A DNA stretch of 64,000 bases from contig NZ_JACHIU010000001.1 of the NCBI RefSeq assembly GCF_014207705.1, forward strand, positions 2,093,501 to 2,157,500. The letters are read 5' to 3'. A program made the position numbers and the translations under genes. Positions within the stretch are counted from its first letter, which is position 1. Each line of letters opens with the position of its first letter. The DNA is from Sphaerisporangium rubeum (GTDB taxonomy: Bacteria; Actinomycetota; Actinomycetes; Streptosporangiales; Streptosporangiaceae). Shown here piece by piece: positions 62,797-64,000 of the stretch. The notes beneath the pieces are model-generated. The model was not told where the DNA came from. It ran no database searches and worked only from the letters and a program-made list of their open reading frames with translations.

Positions 62797-63858
62797 TCAG
62801 CCTTCCGGCGAGCTCGGTTCCCGGGCCTTCGGAATCTCCCCCGAGACCAGCGCTCCCGACCACCTGGCGGCCGGATCACTGTCGATGAGCAACGCACGGG
62901 TCAGCAGCGTCAGCGGAATGGCGAGCAACGCGCCGAGCGGCCCGAGCACCGTGGCCCAGACGATCAACGACAACAGCGTCACCGTCGTGGTCAGCCCCAC
63001 CGCGTCGCCGAGGAACTTCGGCTGGATGAAGGACTGCACCACCAAGTTGATCACCATGTACGCCACGATCACCAGGATCATCGACCGGACCCCGCCGGTC
63101 AGCAACGCGAGCAACGCCGGCGGGACCAGGCCGATCACGAACCCGATGTTGGGGATGTAGTTGGTGATCAGCGCGAGCACCCCCCACAGCAGAGGCAGCG
63201 GCACACCGAGGACGTACAGCGCCGCCACATCGAGCACCGAGCAGATGATCCCGAAAATCGTGGACACCAGCAGATAGCGCCGCACCCGGTGCGCGAACGT
63301 GCCGAGCGCCGCCACGAACGCCGGCCGCTCCGCCGCCGCCGCGTCGAGCACCCGTGACACGATCGGCGCGTCCAGGCTCATCGCCAGCAGCAGGATCACG
63401 ATGAGCAGCAGTCCCGACAGCACTCCGATCAGACTGGTCAGCAGTGCCTGAGCGAACGTCAAGATCTTGCCGGGGTCGAGCGACTGGATCGCCTTGCTGA
63501 GCTCAGGCGCCACCCCGAACTCGGCCGCCAGCCTCTGCATGTCCTGCGTCAGCCGAGCGAACTGCGGACCGTAGTCCGGCACCAGCGCCGCCAGCTGCGC
63601 CACCGCCACCGTCAGCACACCGACCATGGCGAACAACACCACCATGACCACCGTGAACGGCACCGCGACCACCAGCCAATGCGGCGCACCCCGGCGAGCG
63701 AGCCGGTCACGGATCGGATCGACCGCGACCGTCAGCACGAGCGCGAGCACAAGCGGCCCCACGATGGAGCTCACCGCCTGGATCCCCGCGAGGATCACGA
63801 TGGCGGCCGCACCGGTGAGCAGCACGATCAGGGCCCGGGGTACCGCTCGTTCTTTCAC
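62797..63858 (-). CDS. AI-2E (YdiK/TqsA) family transporter
   Basis: Membrane protein of about 353 residues with seven to eight TM segments: VSSIVGPLVLALVLTVAVDP, HWLVVAVPFTVVMVVLFAMV, LGVPLPLLWGVLALITNYIP and FIQPKFLGDAVGLTTTVTLL are typical of the AI-2E/PerM exporter family. GTG 63858 (GAGG site upstream) is preferred; GTG 63909 would add 17 residues. The last 91 bases of the window beyond it show no gene. Confidence 0.88.
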   Translation of the reverse strand: MKERAVPRALIVLLTGAAAIVILAGIQAVSSIVGPLVLALVLTVAVDPIRDRLARRGAPHWLVVAVPFTVVMVVLFAMVGVLTVAVAQLAALVPDYGPQFARLTQDMQRLAAEFGVAPELSKAIQSLDPGKILTFAQALLTSLIGVLSGLLLIVILLLAMSLDAPIVSRVLDAAAAERPAFVAALGTFAHRVRRYLLVSTIFGIICSVLDVAALYVLGVPLPLLWGVLALITNYIPNIGFVIGLVPPALLALLTGGVRSMILVIVAYMVINLVVQSFIQPKFLGDAVGLTTTVTLLSLIVWATVLGPLGALLAIPLTLLTRALLIDSDPAARWSGALVSGEIPKAREPSSPEG

Positions 63859-64000
63859 GCCGTCGCCTCGCTCACATCTCGGCCTCGCGTACGCATCCGC
63901 CTGTTGCACTTGCCACTTTGCTTGCCACGGCCCCGCCGCCGGAAGGGGCGGACGGCGATCGTGACCCGTATTGGATCGACGACCGCCGCGACCCTGCTAA

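Overview
The window is a 64 kb piece of a very GC-rich actinobacterial chromosome. Gene order and content (ffh-rpsP-khpA-rimM-trmD-rplS-lepB-lepB-rnhB, then yraN-comM-dprA, then rpsB-tsf-pyrH-frr-cdsA-rlmN, plus a conservon and frequent GTG/TTG starts with 4-bp ATGA/GTGA overlaps) fit a filamentous actinomycete. The style suggests Streptosporangiaceae (Nonomuraea or Microbispora-like), but that family placement is inference. No tRNA, rRNA, CRISPR array, insertion sequence or prophage gene was recognised.

Region by region. 1-3.75 kb: minus-strand import operon of SsuA/TauA type (lipoprotein, two permeases, ATPase) ending in a methyltransferase cut by the window edge. 4.2-8.6 kb: conservon (sensor kinase, roadblock protein, DUF742 protein, small GTPase). 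8.7-20.9 kb: translation, secretion and DNA housekeeping genes, with two repeat-rich gaps. 20.9-24.9 kb: a low-complexity zone with a small GTTWD-repeat membrane protein, an M23 peptidase and a CoA transferase, all carrying short tandem repeats. 24.9-27.1 kb: MFS exporter and divergent ArsR-like regulator around a perfect operator-like palindrome. 27.3-34.1 kb: rpsB to rlmN, interrupted by a Suppressor-of-fused domain gene. 34.5-39.9 kb: small unrelated units (methyltransferase, two-TM protein, WD40 protein, ABC exporter pair, DivIVA-like protein, Lrp regulator).

40.1-47.1 kb: polyamine module, with an aminobutyraldehyde-type dehydrogenase, potA-potD-potB-potC order of ABC genes, and a PuuB-like FAD oxidoreductase. 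Together they would import a polyamine, oxidise it and convert the aldehyde to an acid. 47.3-53.4 kb: a tight three-gene unit, with a carboxylate-amine ligase/ATP-grasp fusion, an asparagine-synthase-like amidotransferase related to the N-acetylglutaminylglutamine amide (NAGGN) enzyme, and an S9 peptidase. Its logic (ligase, amidotransferase, peptidase) parallels the NAGGN osmolyte trio of proteobacteria, but with different ligase and peptidase families. 53.4-64 kb: lipoprotein, rifampin-phosphotransferase-like protein, short-chain dehydrogenase, membrane proteins, LeuE exporter, secreted CBM2-FnIII-GH18 chitinase with a readable promoter and palindrome, a GT87-like membrane protein and an AI-2E family transporter.

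Best candidates for something undescribed: the six-copy GTTWD protein (21588-21935), the variant ligase/amidotransferase/peptidase trio (47317-53421), and a family of intergenic repeats (14.9, 16.6-17.0, 34.1-34.5 kb), one of which recurs 17 kb away.
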